DNA of 64,000 nt from an uncultured Bacteroides sp. (GCA_949296575.1 CASFPE010000003.1:80424-144423), one strand, 5' to 3'; shown: positions 16,953 through 27,341, counted from the first letter of the stretch. The notes: generated by a model from the sequence alone, not told the origin. Program-made: numbers and translations.

Positions 16953-18182
16953 ATGGATATAGTAAATCTTGCGTTTGACCAACGGTTGAGTGATATAAAG
17001 AAGAAGCATGATATCTTATTAAATATGAAAAACGAGCCTGTTGTTCCGGGCAATGGTATTTATGTGCGTTACAAATATCCGATTCTAACGGCTGAACATG
17101 CTCCATTGGAGTGGAGGTATGATTTGAATCCTCGCGACAATCCTTTCCTGATGGAAAGATTTGGGATTAATGCGACATTTAATGCGGGTGCCATTAAATG
17201 GAATGGAAAATATATTTTGATGGTTAGAGTGGAGGGAAACGACCGGAAATCTTTTTTTGCTTTAGCTGAGAGTCCGAATGGAGTAGATCATTTCCAGTTT
17301 GTTGGTTATCCGATTACGTTACCTGAGACTGATGTGCCAGACACAAATGTATATGATATGCGTTTGACGCTCCATCAAGATGGATGGATTTATGGAGTTT
17401 TTTGCGCAGAACGGAAAGATCCTAATGCTTTGCAAGGGGATATGTCGTCGGCTGTCGCTTTTGCAGCAGTTGTGCGCTCTAAAGATTTAAGGAACTGGGA
17501 ACGTTTGCCAAATATCAAATCAAAGCACCAACAGCGCAATGTGGTATTGCATCCGGAATTTGTTGATGGGAAATATGCTTTATATACTCGCCCCCAAGAT
17601 GGTTTTATTGATGCAGGATCGGGTGGAGGCATTGGTTGGGCGTTGACGGATAGTATGGAGCATGCAGAAATTCGAGACGAGAAAGTGATAAATTTTAGAT
17701 ATTATCATACAATAAAGGAACTAAAAAATGGAGAAGGTCCTCATCCGTTAAAGACATCGAAAGGATGGTTGCACATGGCGCATGGTGTACGGTATTGTGC
17801 ATCGGGGTTAAGATATGTGTTGTATTTGTATTTGACGGATTTGGAGCATCCGGATAAATTGATAGCAGAACCCGCTGGCTATTTCATGGCACCACAAGGA
17901 ATGGAACGTGTAGGGGATGTCTCTAATGTGCTGTTTTGTAATGGTTGGATTATGGATGATGACGGGACAGTTTTTATTTATTATGCATCCAGTGACACCC
18001 GCATGCATGTTGCGGTTTCTTCAGTAGATCGTTTGTTGGATTATTGTCTTAACACAGGGGCTGATGCTTTACGTTCTGCTACGTCTGTGCAACGGTTATG
18101 TAATTTGATAGATAAGAATTTGTCTTATAAAAAAGAAAAAGGAATAATGGCTGAAAAGCCGCATTGCGTAGTGGAAGTGTAA
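16953..18182 (+). CDS. GH130 4-O-beta-D-mannosyl-D-glucose phosphorylase
   Basis: This cytoplasmic phosphorylase splits mannosyl-beta-1,4-glucose with phosphate into mannose-1-phosphate and glucose. It has 409 residues, no signal peptide, and the GH130 subfamily 1 pattern: [22 protein letters not shown] near 54-75, [18 protein letters not shown] near 84, and VYDMRLT near 130, which holds the proton-donating aspartate. [20 protein letters not shown] and GEGPHPL follow. The GH26 gene begins 29 bp downstream. Together with the 2-epimerase at 34376 and the MFS symporter at 32994 it completes the mannobiose route known from Bacteroides fragilis. Confidence 0.93.
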   Translation: MDIVNLAFDQRLSDIKKKHDILLNMKNEPVVPGNGIYVRYKYPILTAEHAPLEWRYDLNPRDNPFLMERFGINATFNAGAIKWNGKYILMVRVEGNDRKSFFALAESPNGVDHFQFVGYPITLPETDVPDTNVYDMRLTLHQDGWIYGVFCAERKDPNALQGDMSSAVAFAAVVRSKDLRNWERLPNIKSKHQQRNVVLHPEFVDGKYALYTRPQDGFIDAGSGGGIGWALTDSMEHAEIRDEKVINFRYYHTIKELKNGEGPHPLKTSKGWLHMAHGVRYCASGLRYVLYLYLTDLEHPDKLIAEPAGYFMAPQGMERVGDVSNVLFCNGWIMDDDGTVFIYYASSDTRMHVAVSSVDRLLDYCLNTGADALRSATSVQRLCNLIDKNLSYKKEKGIMAEKPHCVVEV

Positions 18183-18211
18183 TCGAAATTGAAAATGTTT
18201 TTGCTTGTATC

Positions 18212-19318
18212 ATGAAGAATGTATTGATAATAGGAATCGTTGCATTAAGTCTTGTCTCATGTGGGAAGCCTATGAATAAGAGGCCAATAGATGAGGAAGC
18301 CACGTCTGAGACGGTTGCTTTGTATAACCGTTTGTTTGGTTTGATGGAGAAAGGCATTATGCTTGGCCATCAAGATGATCCATTGTATGGCCATAATTGG
18401 TATGGTGTGGATGGTAAATCCGATGTCAAGGATATGACAGGCGACTATCCTGCTGTCATGGGTTTTGAATTAGGGCATATAGAATTGGGGATGCCATATA
18501 GCCTCGATTCAGTCTATTTTGAGCAGATAAAAGAAAACATTCGTGAGCATCATAATAGAGGAGGAATTTCTACCATTAGCTGGCATGCAGATAATATTGC
18601 GACAGGAAATTCCACTTGGGATTGCAAACAGGACACGGTTGTTCGTGCGATTCTTCCTGGAGGAAGCTTGCATCGGGATTATTTGGTTTGGTTAGATCGT
18701 TTGGGAAATTTCTTCTTGGATTTGAGAGATGAGAAAGGGAAATGCATTCCGGTGGTGTTCCGCATGTACCACGAACACACAGGTGATTGGTTTTGGTGGG
18801 GAAGTGAGCAATCAACTTCGGATGAATACAAGCAACTATGGATTATGACAAGTGAATATTTGCGGAAAGTCAAAGGGGTGCATAATTTGCTTTATGCTTA
18901 TTCGTCTTCTAATGTCCAAAGTGAATCACATTATTTGGAACGTTATCCTGGTGATGATTATGTTGATATTATAGGCTTTGACCATTATTTGAAAGGGCGT
19001 TCGCCTGAAAATGTAGCGCAATACAAAGTGGATTTTGAACGAAACATACAAATTGTATCAGAGTATGCAGTCTGGTCAGGGAAATTGCCTGTCGTTGGGG
19101 AAACAGGCGAAGAATCAGTTTGGGATACGGCATATTTCACAGAAGTGGTCTATCCGATTATAAGCAAGTATAAATTGGGGTGGGTCTTGTTTTGGCGCAA
19201 TGCATGGGATAAGCCTAACCATTACTATTTGCCTTATCCGGGGCATCCCTCCGAAATGGATTTTAAAAAGTTTGCAGACAGTTCATTGATATTGATGAAT
19301 CGTGATATTGTTGAATAG
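18212..19318 (+). CDS. GH26 beta-mannanase / mannobiohydrolase lipoprotein
   Basis: The enzyme cuts beta-1,4-mannan, probably to mannobiose, at the cell surface or in the periplasm. From the ATG at 18212 (368 residues) it begins with a lipoprotein signal, MKNVLIIGIVALSLVSC, with lipid-modified Cys17. The catalytic domain covers about residues 38-365. The acid/base is E188 in MYHEHTGDWFWWG and the nucleophile E297 in VVGETGEES, the standard GH26 pair. GHQDDPLYG near residue 52 and SWHADN near residue 125 are further family marks. An upstream in-frame extension to 18164 overlaps the GH130 gene and spoils the lipoprotein signal, so it is rejected. Confidence 0.95.
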   Translation: MKNVLIIGIVALSLVSCGKPMNKRPIDEEATSETVALYNRLFGLMEKGIMLGHQDDPLYGHNWYGVDGKSDVKDMTGDYPAVMGFELGHIELGMPYSLDSVYFEQIKENIREHHNRGGISTISWHADNIATGNSTWDCKQDTVVRAILPGGSLHRDYLVWLDRLGNFFLDLRDEKGKCIPVVFRMYHEHTGDWFWWGSEQSTSDEYKQLWIMTSEYLRKVKGVHNLLYAYSSSNVQSESHYLERYPGDDYVDIIGFDHYLKGRSPENVAQYKVDFERNIQIVSEYAVWSGKLPVVGETGEESVWDTAYFTEVVYPIISKYKLGWVLFWRNAWDKPNHYYLPYPGHPSEMDFKKFADSSLILMNRDIVE

Positions 19319-19355
19319 TGGAAAGCTAATTGTTTAATCGTTAAAATTTAAAATT

Positions 19356-20738
19356 ATGAAAAAGTTTTTTTACAAGAGTTCGTTTTTGGCGGCATTAGCG
19401 ATGTTGTCGGTTAATGCAAGTGCGCAATTTGCAGGTGGAACAGGAACTGAAGAAGACCCGTATTTGATTGAAACTGCGGCGCAATTGAACGAAATGCGTA
19501 ATTACCTGGATGGCAATCATTTTCGTTTGAATGCAGATGTTGATTTAAGTGAGTGGTTATCGGAAAATTCAGCAGATACTGGATGGGAACCTGTTGGTGC
19601 TAATCCAGATGCAGGTGTCACAGGGTCTTTTGATGGAAATGGGCATATTATTTCTGGATTTTACATCAATAGGCCTGAGTTAGAGAATGTTGGATTGTTT
19701 GGTTGTGTAAAAACGAGCGGCAAGTTTGGCGTAAGGAAATTGGGTTTGATTATTGCTGATGGGAAAGAAGTGAAAGGCTTGAATAATGTAGGAGGCATTA
19801 TTGGGCAAGTGCCTTATACAGGGCAAACTATTGAAATGTCGGAATGTTTTGTGATTGGAAATATAACTGCAGTTGGTGATGGAGATAAAACGGGTGTTGC
19901 CGGCCCGATTGTAGCCATGACATCTGCTCTTGGTAACGTAGAAGTCGTAAATTGTTATACAGCCGGTAAAGTATATGGGTTTGCGAAGGCTGGTGGCTTG
20001 GTTGGACAAGGATACCGTGGCGTGAAGATAGAAACATCTTATTCCACTTGTGAAGTTGAAGCAGGTACTAATGCAGCTGAATCAAAAGCTGGTGGGTTGA
20101 TTGGGGAATGCGGTTATCCAAATGGATCTGCTATTCGTCATGATGTGATAGCTTCAATCGCCTTAAACTCATCCGTGAAAGCTCCTAATTCTCCGGCAGC
20201 TAATGTAGGGCGTTTGGTCGGGTATGAGAAACCGGATAATCCGACACCGTATATGTATGAATTTGCATATGCATGGGCAGATATGCCAGTGAATGATGCC
20301 GTAGTTACAGACGGGCTTGAGACGAATAAGAATGGATTGAATCAAGCTTCCGCAGATGTCGTGAAGGAGGATGTTTATTTTGGAGATGATTATTTGTTCT
20401 GGGATCCAGCCGTTTGGACGTTGGGTAATGGAGCATATCAGTTGCCGATTCTGACTGCTTTTGCGACAGACAAACAGCCGATGGATAAACTTGCTTATTT
20501 GCCTGATGGCGAGTCTTCAAGTATAAGTTCTGTAAGCGGTGCCGAAGCATCGGTCGTTATTTCAGGCAATCAAGTAACGGTTCTGAACAAGCTCGCTGGT
20601 GTGGAAGTCGTTATTTATGATTTGACAGGGAAGCAAGTGTTGAGTTCGTATGATTCTGTGATTAATGTGTCTTCTCTTAATTCAGGAATCTACTTGGTAG
20701 TTGCAGGTAAGCAGGTAGTAAAGATTGTAAAAGGATAA
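19356..20738 (+). CDS. Secreted GLUG-module protein with T9SS-like tail
   Basis: The 460 residues consist of a signal peptide (about 1-23, cut near ASA-QF), one GLUG-type module (about 27-380) and a tail (about 395-460) resembling a T9SS type A sorting domain (VVIYDLTGKQVL, LNSGIYLVVAGKQVVKIVK). The module opens with GGTGTEEDPYLIETAAQLNEM and has GLUG turns such as VGGIIGQ, AGGLVGQ and AGGLIGE. It ends with LGNGAYQLPIL followed by DKQP. The same module recurs in three other proteins of this locus. No catalytic residues are obvious; glycan binding or surface scaffolding is the likely role. A terminator follows. Confidence 0.85.
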   Translation: MKKFFYKSSFLAALAMLSVNASAQFAGGTGTEEDPYLIETAAQLNEMRNYLDGNHFRLNADVDLSEWLSENSADTGWEPVGANPDAGVTGSFDGNGHIISGFYINRPELENVGLFGCVKTSGKFGVRKLGLIIADGKEVKGLNNVGGIIGQVPYTGQTIEMSECFVIGNITAVGDGDKTGVAGPIVAMTSALGNVEVVNCYTAGKVYGFAKAGGLVGQGYRGVKIETSYSTCEVEAGTNAAESKAGGLIGECGYPNGSAIRHDVIASIALNSSVKAPNSPAANVGRLVGYEKPDNPTPYMYEFAYAWADMPVNDAVVTDGLETNKNGLNQASADVVKEDVYFGDDYLFWDPAVWTLGNGAYQLPILTAFATDKQPMDKLAYLPDGESSSISSVSGAEASVVISGNQVTVLNKLAGVEVVIYDLTGKQVLSSYDSVINVSSLNSGIYLVVAGKQVVKIVKG

Positions 20739-20746
20739 TAGGCTGT

Positions 20747-20802
20747 GAAGGCACGACAGGAAAAATGTGAACAGGTTTTTCCTGTCGTGCCTTCGATTTT
20801 TT
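20747..20802 (+). terminator. Strong rho-independent terminator before susC
   Basis: A perfect 19-bp stem (20747-20765 with 20776-20794), a 10-nt loop, and GATTTTTTAG after it. It starts 8 bp after the GLUG gene stop and ends about 30 bp before the susC start, so the GH130-GH26-GLUG unit is separated from the SusCD unit, or read-through is limited there. Confidence 0.9.
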
Positions 20803-20828
20803 AGTAGGAACAAAATGGATAATGGAGC

Positions 20829-23800
20829 ATGCGGAATTTAAGATATTTTATAAGCAAAAAAAGGCGGTATGCATTGATGGCATTATTAATGCTTGTATCT
20901 GTTGCGTCAGGCTTCTCGCAAGAGACCAAAGTGACAGGAACAGTTCTTGATGCTGCTGGCGACCCAATGATAGGGGTAAATATTGTATTGAAAGGTACAA
21001 CTTCAGGCACGATAACAGATCTTGATGGAAAGTATTCATTGAATGTCCCGGAAGGAAAAGTTGGTGCCGTCTTGATATTCAATTATATTGGTTTCCAGAA
21101 ACAGGAAATACCTGTAAATGGCCGCAATTTGATTGATGTAGTGATGAAAGAAGATAATCAAACTCTTGATGAAGTTGTTGTCGTTGGCTATGGGGTGCAA
21201 AAAAGAGTGAATATGACCGGCTCTGTGGCTTCTGTGAAAGCAGAAAAAATGGAAACGATGCCGGTTGCTAATCTTTCCAATGCGTTGGGAGGGCGAGTTT
21301 CAGGTTTGGTAACCCAACAAGCATCTGGAGAGCCTGGTAATGACGCATCAACACTGTACCTTCGGGGTAACAAAAATCCACTTGTATTGGTTGATGGAAT
21401 AGAAAGCGATTATAATATGATCAATATGGAAGAGGTGGAATCCATCACTTTATTGAAAGATGCATCCGCTGTGGCTCCTTATGGATTGAAGGGTGCCAAT
21501 GGTGTTGTATTGGTCACCACAAAGCGTGGCAGTAATTCGCAAGGGAAAATATCGGTGTCTTATAATGGAGAATTTGGTTGGCAAAAGCCTACGAATACTC
21601 CTGAATTTATGAGTGCGGCTGATGGGCTGCGGTTAAAAAAGAAAGCATATGAAATGGATGGCATGCTGGATGAAGCAAATGCAATTACAGATGAGATTAT
21701 AGCAGCTCATGAACAGGGAACGGATGCTTATCCAAATACAGATTGGGTAAAGAATTACATGAATACCTCTACAAGCCAAAGACACAACATTGTGCTTAAT
21801 GGTGGCAATGATTTGATAAGAGCTTACGTGGCTTTAGGGTATATGAAGCAGGGAAGCATGTTTAGCGATGACCAGTACTATCGTCGGTATAATCTGAGAT
21901 CAAACTTGGATTTAAAGCCGACCAAGACCACAACGGTCTCAGTGGATTTAGGCCTTATATTTGACCGTAAACGTACCAATGCAGCTTCGGCAGAATCAGC
22001 CATGACCAATATTTACCGGGCAAAAGCAACAGAAGCAGATGTTTATAGCAATGGGTTGCCTGCTTTTCAGTCTTCTATCGGCCAGAGTATGTATCAAACC
22101 ATTTATGGAGGTGGCGAGAAGCGTAATGAGAATAATTATCAAAACATAAGTTTGTCAATCAATCAAGAATTGCCATTTGTGAAGGGTCTTTCTGTAAAAG
22201 GTCTTTTCAATATGAACCGGAAAGATACCCATTCGAAAAATTGGACGACTCCTTATGAATATTATGTATACGATGCTGCTAATAATGTTTATAATGAATC
22301 TGAATTGGCAACTGATGCAGAACTCTCTCAATCATCGAAAATTAATGCTTATTATACCGTGCAGGCATTTGTGAACTATGCTAATTCTTTTGGCAATCAC
22401 AATTTGTCAGGCGTATTTGTTTATGAACGCCGTTGGGGAGGAACAAAATTGAATTATAGTGCGCGTAGAGTGGGTTTTGATGTTTCAATACCAGAGTTGG
22501 ATATGGGGTCGAAAGATAATCAATACAATTCAGGAACATCTTCTGGTGAGGCTCAAGACGGATTTGTTTTTCGTCTGAATTATGATTATGCACAAAGATA
22601 CCTTGTCGAAGTAGCTGGCCGTTATGATCGTACTTATCAATATGCGCCAGGGCATAGGGCTGCTTTTTTCCCTTCCGTGTCGTTAGGTTGGCGTATATCG
22701 GAAGAAGCCTTCATGAAAGATGTCAGCATTGTTGACAACTTGAAGTTGCGTGTTTCTTACGGAAAGTCCGGTAATCCAGTTGGAAATCCGTTCCAATGGA
22801 GCCCGACTTATACAATAGGCAATGGGTATGTATGGGGAACAGATCAAGTAATAGCTTCCGGATTGTATGAAAGTGCTGAACCCAATCCAAATCTGACATG
22901 GGAAACGGTCTTGAAAGCCAATGCAGGGTTTGACCTTTCGATGTGGAACGGATTGTTAGGCGTGGAGTTTGATGTGTATCGTGATTATCGGAAAGACAAG
23001 ATAATTGTTCCAACAGATGAATATCCGACGGAATATGGAATTAGTCCATCACAATACAATGCAGGAAAAGAAGAACGTTACGGTGTTGATTTGACACTGA
23101 CAAATCATACTTCCATTAATAAGGATTTTTCGATAGATAATCTTTTTGTTTTTGGCTTTTCGCGTGATAAGCAGATTGATATTGCAGAGTCAATGGGAAC
23201 ATACAGTGTGCCTCGCTTCAGGCGTACAGGAAAATCTGCATCTCAGTTGCGGGGATATATTGCAGAAGGTTTGTTCAGCGATCAAGAAGATATAGACAAT
23301 TGGGCTTACCAAAGCGCAACGACGCGTCCGGGCGATATCAAATACCGTGACATTAACGGTGATGGGAAAATTGACAATGAAGATGAAACCATCATAGGGC
23401 GTACACGTGTCCCTGAGATTATGTATGGTTATACGTTAGGTGTTAAATTGAAGAATTTTGATTTGAATCTGTTCTTGCAAGGTACGGGACATTCCGATTT
23501 TTATATGGGACAAGATGCGAGCGGTTCTTCTGACAGAGGCGTACGTTTTCCTTTTGACAACGACAAGCCTCGTACAGACCATGTAAATTCATGGACGGTA
23601 GATAATCCGAATCCGAATGCTAAATATCCCAGATTATCTACTATTGAAGGAATGAATTATACTACATCTTCTTTTTGGGTTGTGAATACTGCCTATTTGA
23701 AACTGAAGTCATTGGAACTTGGTTATAATTTCGAGCAAAAGTTGTTGAAGAAGATTCATGTGGATAAGTTGAGGATTTATTTGAATTTCTATAATTTGTG

Positions 23801-23906
23801 GACTATTTATTCTGCAATGCCAAGGGACTTTGATGTGGAAACTCAAAATTACAACGCATATCCACAGCAATTTATAACATCATTAGGTATTAATGCTACA
23901 TTTTAA
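20829..23906 (+). CDS. SusC-like TonB-dependent outer-membrane transporter
   Basis: The 1025-residue protein imports oligosaccharides across the outer membrane with its SusD lid. It has a signal peptide (about 1-31), a carboxypeptidase-regulatory-like domain (about 34-110: TVLDAAGDPMIGVNIVLKGT), the TonB-box region DEVVVVGYGVQKRVNMTGSV, then the plug (PVANLSNALGGRVSGL; PLVLVDGIE; ITLLKDASAVAPYG). A large beta-barrel ends in GINATF with the usual C-terminal aromatic residue. SusD follows 9 bp downstream. No FecR/ECF anti-sigma-interacting N-terminal extension is present, so it is a transport-only type. Confidence 0.97.
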   Translation: MRNLRYFISKKRRYALMALLMLVSVASGFSQETKVTGTVLDAAGDPMIGVNIVLKGTTSGTITDLDGKYSLNVPEGKVGAVLIFNYIGFQKQEIPVNGRNLIDVVMKEDNQTLDEVVVVGYGVQKRVNMTGSVASVKAEKMETMPVANLSNALGGRVSGLVTQQASGEPGNDASTLYLRGNKNPLVLVDGIESDYNMINMEEVESITLLKDASAVAPYGLKGANGVVLVTTKRGSNSQGKISVSYNGEFGWQKPTNTPEFMSAADGLRLKKKAYEMDGMLDEANAITDEIIAAHEQGTDAYPNTDWVKNYMNTSTSQRHNIVLNGGNDLIRAYVALGYMKQGSMFSDDQYYRRYNLRSNLDLKPTKTTTVSVDLGLIFDRKRTNAASAESAMTNIYRAKATEADVYSNGLPAFQSSIGQSMYQTIYGGGEKRNENNYQNISLSINQELPFVKGLSVKGLFNMNRKDTHSKNWTTPYEYYVYDAANNVYNESELATDAELSQSSKINAYYTVQAFVNYANSFGNHNLSGVFVYERRWGGTKLNYSARRVGFDVSIPELDMGSKDNQYNSGTSSGEAQDGFVFRLNYDYAQRYLVEVAGRYDRTYQYAPGHRAAFFPSVSLGWRISEEAFMKDVSIVDNLKLRVSYGKSGNPVGNPFQWSPTYTIGNGYVWGTDQVIASGLYESAEPNPNLTWETVLKANAGFDLSMWNGLLGVEFDVYRDYRKDKIIVPTDEYPTEYGISPSQYNAGKEERYGVDLTLTNHTSINKDFSIDNLFVFGFSRDKQIDIAESMGTYSVPRFRRTGKSASQLRGYIAEGLFSDQEDIDNWAYQSATTRPGDIKYRDINGDGKIDNEDETIIGRTRVPEIMYGYTLGVKLKNFDLNLFLQGTGHSDFYMGQDASGSSDRGVRFPFDNDKPRTDHVNSWTVDNPNPNAKYPRLSTIEGMNYTTSSFWVVNTAYLKLKSLELGYNFEQKLLKKIHVDKLRIYLNFYNLWTIYSAMPRDFDVETQNYNAYPQQFITSLGINATF

Positions 23907-23915
23907 TTGGAGAAT

Positions 23916-25730
23916 ATGAGAGGAATAATTAGAAAAGGAGTGATGAGTTTTGCCATTGTCATGGCATTAGGCTCATGTACTGACTTTATGGATATAGAAT
24001 CTAGGACAACGATAACTGATGATGCTGTTTGGTCCAGCAAATCGGCCACTACAATGTATGTAACTGAGACATATAATAGCACATTGGACGGTCCTTTGTA
24101 TTGTATGACGAAGGGTATCCGCGATTGGTGGTCTTTTGACCATGCGTGGACAGATGACATGGGAATTTCCGGATATATTTCGTTGTCAGAATTCAGTTTT
24201 ACCGCAGCAACTATTCCGGAACCTTTTAAAAGCCGTTGGGACGCTTTGTATAAAAATATACGAAGAACCAATCTTGGTTTAGAAAAAATAGCTGAGTCAG
24301 AGGTCTTGACAGAGGTAGAGAAAGAACGTTTCTTGGGTGATATGTATTTCCTTCGGGCATTGAATTATTTGGAACTTTGGCGCTTTTGGGGAGGTGTTCC
24401 TTTGGTAAAGAAAGCTTTGGACAAAGAAACAGATGACATTTATTATGAAAGGAGTACATCGGAAGAAACCATGAAATTCATAATTGAGGACTTTTTAGAA
24501 GCCGCAAAGCGTTTGCCAAAACGTTCTGAACTTCCGGCAGAAGAATATGGCAGAGCGACTAAAGGGGCTGCTGTGGGATTTCAGGCTGTCACTTATTTGC
24601 ACGCTGCTGGCGTAATAGACCCAAAATATTATAAGGACGCTGCAAGTACTGCTGACATATTGATTAGCGGTGAATTGCAAGGCGAATATCGTTTGTTTGG
24701 AGAGAATGAAGGCGACCCAAATGAAAAATCAACTCCTGAGAAGCTAAGTAAGAAAGCAGAGAACTTTGCAAATCTATTTTTGGAGCCTTATGAAGGCAAT
24801 GAAGAAGTGATATTTGACGTTCAATATAAGAACCCGGAACGTCATCAACAAGGCTATCAAACGATCGCTGCTCCGGGTTATCCTGGTGTCGGGAGTGATT
24901 ATGGGTGGGGTTATTCAAACCCGTCTCAAATGATTGTTGATGCATTCGAAATGCAGGATGGTACGCCATTTGATTGGAATGACCCTGAAAAAGCCGCTCA
25001 TCCTTATGAGAACCGTGATGCCCGTTTTTATGCATCCATATTGTATGATGGAGTCGTTTGGAAAGATTCAACGCTTTCATTAAGTACAAACCGTTATGTG
25101 TGGGATGAAAATGACCGCCGGAAATGGAAAAATGTAACAGATAATTTGCCTAACGGTTTGTACAGTTCAAAGGTGGAAGCTACCAAGACGGGTTATTTTA
25201 TCCGTAAACACCAAAATGAATCTGTTAGTTGTGGCACAGCTAACCGCTATTTGAATAAGGATGGCGAGGGTGGTAATTTGATTGTATTGCGCTATGCGGA
25301 GATTTTGTTGACATACGCAGAAGCGAAGAATGAAGTTTCGGGGCCGGATCAATCAGTTTATGATGCAATAAATCATATCCGTCGGCGTGCCGGGCAGCCG
25401 GAGATATCAGGATTAGGGCAAGCGGATTTGCGAGAACGTATTCGGAATGAGCGAAGGGTAGAATTGGCTTTTGAGAACAAGCGTTATTTTGATATTATGC
25501 GTTGGCGGATTGGTGATAAAGCTTTGACAGGGCCTTTCTATCGGATGGAAATAACTTATCAACGGCCTGCCGAAATGGTTCAGACATCGCCTTCTGTTCC
25601 TACATATAATCCAAAGTCTGTTTATTTCACGAGGACTTTTGACCCTCAAAAGAATTATTTGTTGCCAATACCACAGCACGCTATAAATCGTAATCCGAAG
25701 TTGGTTGGGCATCAGAATCCGGGATGGTAA
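23916..25730 (+). CDS. SusD-like glycan-binding lipoprotein
   Basis: The 604-residue surface lipoprotein binds glycan and caps SusC. The ATG at 23916 (not the TTG at 23907) gives a lipoprotein signal ending in ALGSC, Cys21. The RagB/SusD fold is shown by RWDALYKNIRRTNLGLEKI near residue 110, FLRALNYLELWRFWGGVPLV near 145, ILLTYAEAKNE near 470, and the C-terminal NERRVELAFENKRYFDIMRW and YLLPIPQHAINRNP. Together with SusC this defines the polysaccharide utilization locus. Confidence 0.97.
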   Translation: MRGIIRKGVMSFAIVMALGSCTDFMDIESRTTITDDAVWSSKSATTMYVTETYNSTLDGPLYCMTKGIRDWWSFDHAWTDDMGISGYISLSEFSFTAATIPEPFKSRWDALYKNIRRTNLGLEKIAESEVLTEVEKERFLGDMYFLRALNYLELWRFWGGVPLVKKALDKETDDIYYERSTSEETMKFIIEDFLEAAKRLPKRSELPAEEYGRATKGAAVGFQAVTYLHAAGVIDPKYYKDAASTADILISGELQGEYRLFGENEGDPNEKSTPEKLSKKAENFANLFLEPYEGNEEVIFDVQYKNPERHQQGYQTIAAPGYPGVGSDYGWGYSNPSQMIVDAFEMQDGTPFDWNDPEKAAHPYENRDARFYASILYDGVVWKDSTLSLSTNRYVWDENDRRKWKNVTDNLPNGLYSSKVEATKTGYFIRKHQNESVSCGTANRYLNKDGEGGNLIVLRYAEILLTYAEAKNEVSGPDQSVYDAINHIRRRAGQPEISGLGQADLRERIRNERRVELAFENKRYFDIMRWRIGDKALTGPFYRMEITYQRPAEMVQTSPSVPTYNPKSVYFTRTFDPQKNYLLPIPQHAINRNPKLVGHQNPGW

Positions 25731-25757
25731 TAGAAGAAAAGTAAAAAAGGAAACATT

Positions 25758-26141
25758 ATGAAAAGAATAGTTTATATTTTGTTCTCAGTGTTATTGTTAG
25801 GGATTGTTGGATGTTCAAAGATTGATTATGAAATCAGCGACGCATACGAGCAAGCTGATATTACGGGGATCACAATTTATGCAGTAAGCGACAATCCGGT
25901 GAATATCATTGAAAGTTTTGAGATAGATACGGAAAATGCCATCGTGAGGGCTTTTGTTCCAGAAGATACTGATTTGACCCATTTAAGATTGGTGCTGACT
26001 TTGTCAAGCGGTGCTACTGTATCACCTGCTTTAGGGGGATTTCGGGATCTTTCATCGCCGTTGGAGTTTGTGGTAACGTCTCCAAATGGCATTAAGCAAA
26101 TTGCTTGGCAAGTGATAGTGTCTGTAACACCTGCTGTATGA
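25758..26141 (+). CDS. Small lipoprotein following SusD (possible glycan-binding accessory)
   Basis: A 127-residue protein with a lipoprotein signal (MKRIVYILFSVLLLGIVGC, Cys19) and a single short beta-rich domain of about 95 residues, with repeated hydrophobic-alternating strands (LRLVLTLSSGATVSP; PLEFVVTSPNG). The pattern is like the DUF5018/Ig-like domains found in surface lipoproteins placed after SusD. The position matches SusE/SusF-type surface glycan-binding proteins, but it is much smaller. Function is inferred from position only. Confidence 0.7.
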   Translation: MKRIVYILFSVLLLGIVGCSKIDYEISDAYEQADITGITIYAVSDNPVNIIESFEIDTENAIVRAFVPEDTDLTHLRLVLTLSSGATVSPALGGFRDLSSPLEFVVTSPNGIKQIAWQVIVSVTPAV

Positions 26142-26155
26142 ATGTAAAGCGAGAT

Positions 26156-26193
26156 ATATAATAGGGTGTGGTGTGAGGCACATCCTATTATAT
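26156..26193 (+). terminator. Hairpin after the SusCD-lipoprotein unit
   Basis: Arms 26156-26170 and 26179-26193 pair over 15 bp with one G-T pair. It lies 15 bp after the lipoprotein stop. There is no T-run on the + strand after the stem (AAAAATT follows), so it is a weak terminator at best and may be an RNA-stabilising or processing structure. Confidence 0.5.
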
Positions 26194-26231
26194 AAAAATT
26201 ATCTGTATTTGTTTTGTCAATAAGCTGTGGT

Positions 26232-27308
26232 ATGCGTATAGGACTAATAGTAGGGCTTGTTTGTTTCTTATTTATAGCAACAATGCAGGGACAAAATTTG
26301 CGATATGTTGATGCACGGGATTTGTCCATGGTGGGAAAGGCTTGTTCATCGAAAGAGTTTTATCATCGGTTGGATACAGTTTTGTTTAAAAAATTGCCCT
26401 CTAAGGTAAAATATTTATCTACTCATTCTTGTGGTTTGGCAATAGGCTTTGTTACAAATAGCACTATCGTTGCAGTTAAATGGATCGTTAAGCCAGACAA
26501 GCCTTCCGCTAATTTGTCGGCTATAGCACAAAAAGGTTTGGATTTGTATATTAAGCACAATGGTGTATGGGAATTTGCCGGGGTTGGTATTCCAGATTTG
26601 AATGAGAACAGTTGTGAAGGATTGATTGTTCAAAATATGGATTCCCAATCAAAAGAATGCTTATTATATCTTCCTTTATTTAGCGAGGTAAAATCATTAG
26701 AGATAGGAATAGAAGAAGATTCATCCATATTTCCATTGCAGTATCCGTTTAAAAAGAAAGTGTTGATATATGGTTCGAGCATTGTGCATGGTGCCGAGGC
26801 ATCAAGGCCTGGAACCACTTACGTAGCAAAGCTTTCTCGCCGTACAGGCATTGATTTTATTAATTTGGGGTTCAGCGGAAATGCCCGCATGGAAAATAGC
26901 ATGGCAGATTGTTTGGCAAGTTTAAATGCCGATGCTTATGTCTTGGATTGCGTCCCGAATGTAACAGCCGGGCAAATAGCTGAACGTACCGCTTATCTTG
27001 TTAAGACAATACGTAAAGCACATCCTAAAGCTCCGATTATTGTTATGCAAAGTATAGCAATGGATATTGGCAATTTTGATGCAGAGAAAAAGAATGATTT
27101 GAGAATAAAGAATGAATTTATTCGGGCTGAAGTTGAAAAGCTTTGGCATGCAGGAATGCAAGAACTTTATTTTATTGAAGGAGAAAAGTTGATAGGGTAT
27201 GATCATGAAGGAACCGGGGATGGGATACATCCGAATGATTTAGGTTTTGAACGCATGGCTGCTTGTTTAAGTTCTCAATTGCTGGATATATTGAAGTATG
27301 AGAAGTAA
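26232..27308 (+). CDS. Secreted SGNH/GDSL-type esterase
   Basis: A probable carbohydrate deacetylase acting on acetylated mannan or pectin. From the ATG at 26232 it has 358 residues: a signal peptide (about 1-22), an N-terminal beta-rich domain (about 25-165), and a C-terminal SGNH hydrolase domain. The nucleophile region is YGSSIVHG (S183 aligning with the serine of GDS). The oxyanion glycine is in NLGFSGNARM and the Asp-His pair in GDGIHPND near residue 333. This two-domain arrangement matches SGNH hydrolases with an N-terminal jelly-roll. Substrate is inferred from context. Confidence 0.85.
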   Translation: MRIGLIVGLVCFLFIATMQGQNLRYVDARDLSMVGKACSSKEFYHRLDTVLFKKLPSKVKYLSTHSCGLAIGFVTNSTIVAVKWIVKPDKPSANLSAIAQKGLDLYIKHNGVWEFAGVGIPDLNENSCEGLIVQNMDSQSKECLLYLPLFSEVKSLEIGIEEDSSIFPLQYPFKKKVLIYGSSIVHGAEASRPGTTYVAKLSRRTGIDFINLGFSGNARMENSMADCLASLNADAYVLDCVPNVTAGQIAERTAYLVKTIRKAHPKAPIIVMQSIAMDIGNFDAEKKNDLRIKNEFIRAEVEKLWHAGMQELYFIEGEKLIGYDHEGTGDGIHPNDLGFERMAACLSSQLLDILKYEK

Positions 27309-27341
27309 AAAGAATGAATTATAAAGATTAAGAGAAATGTT

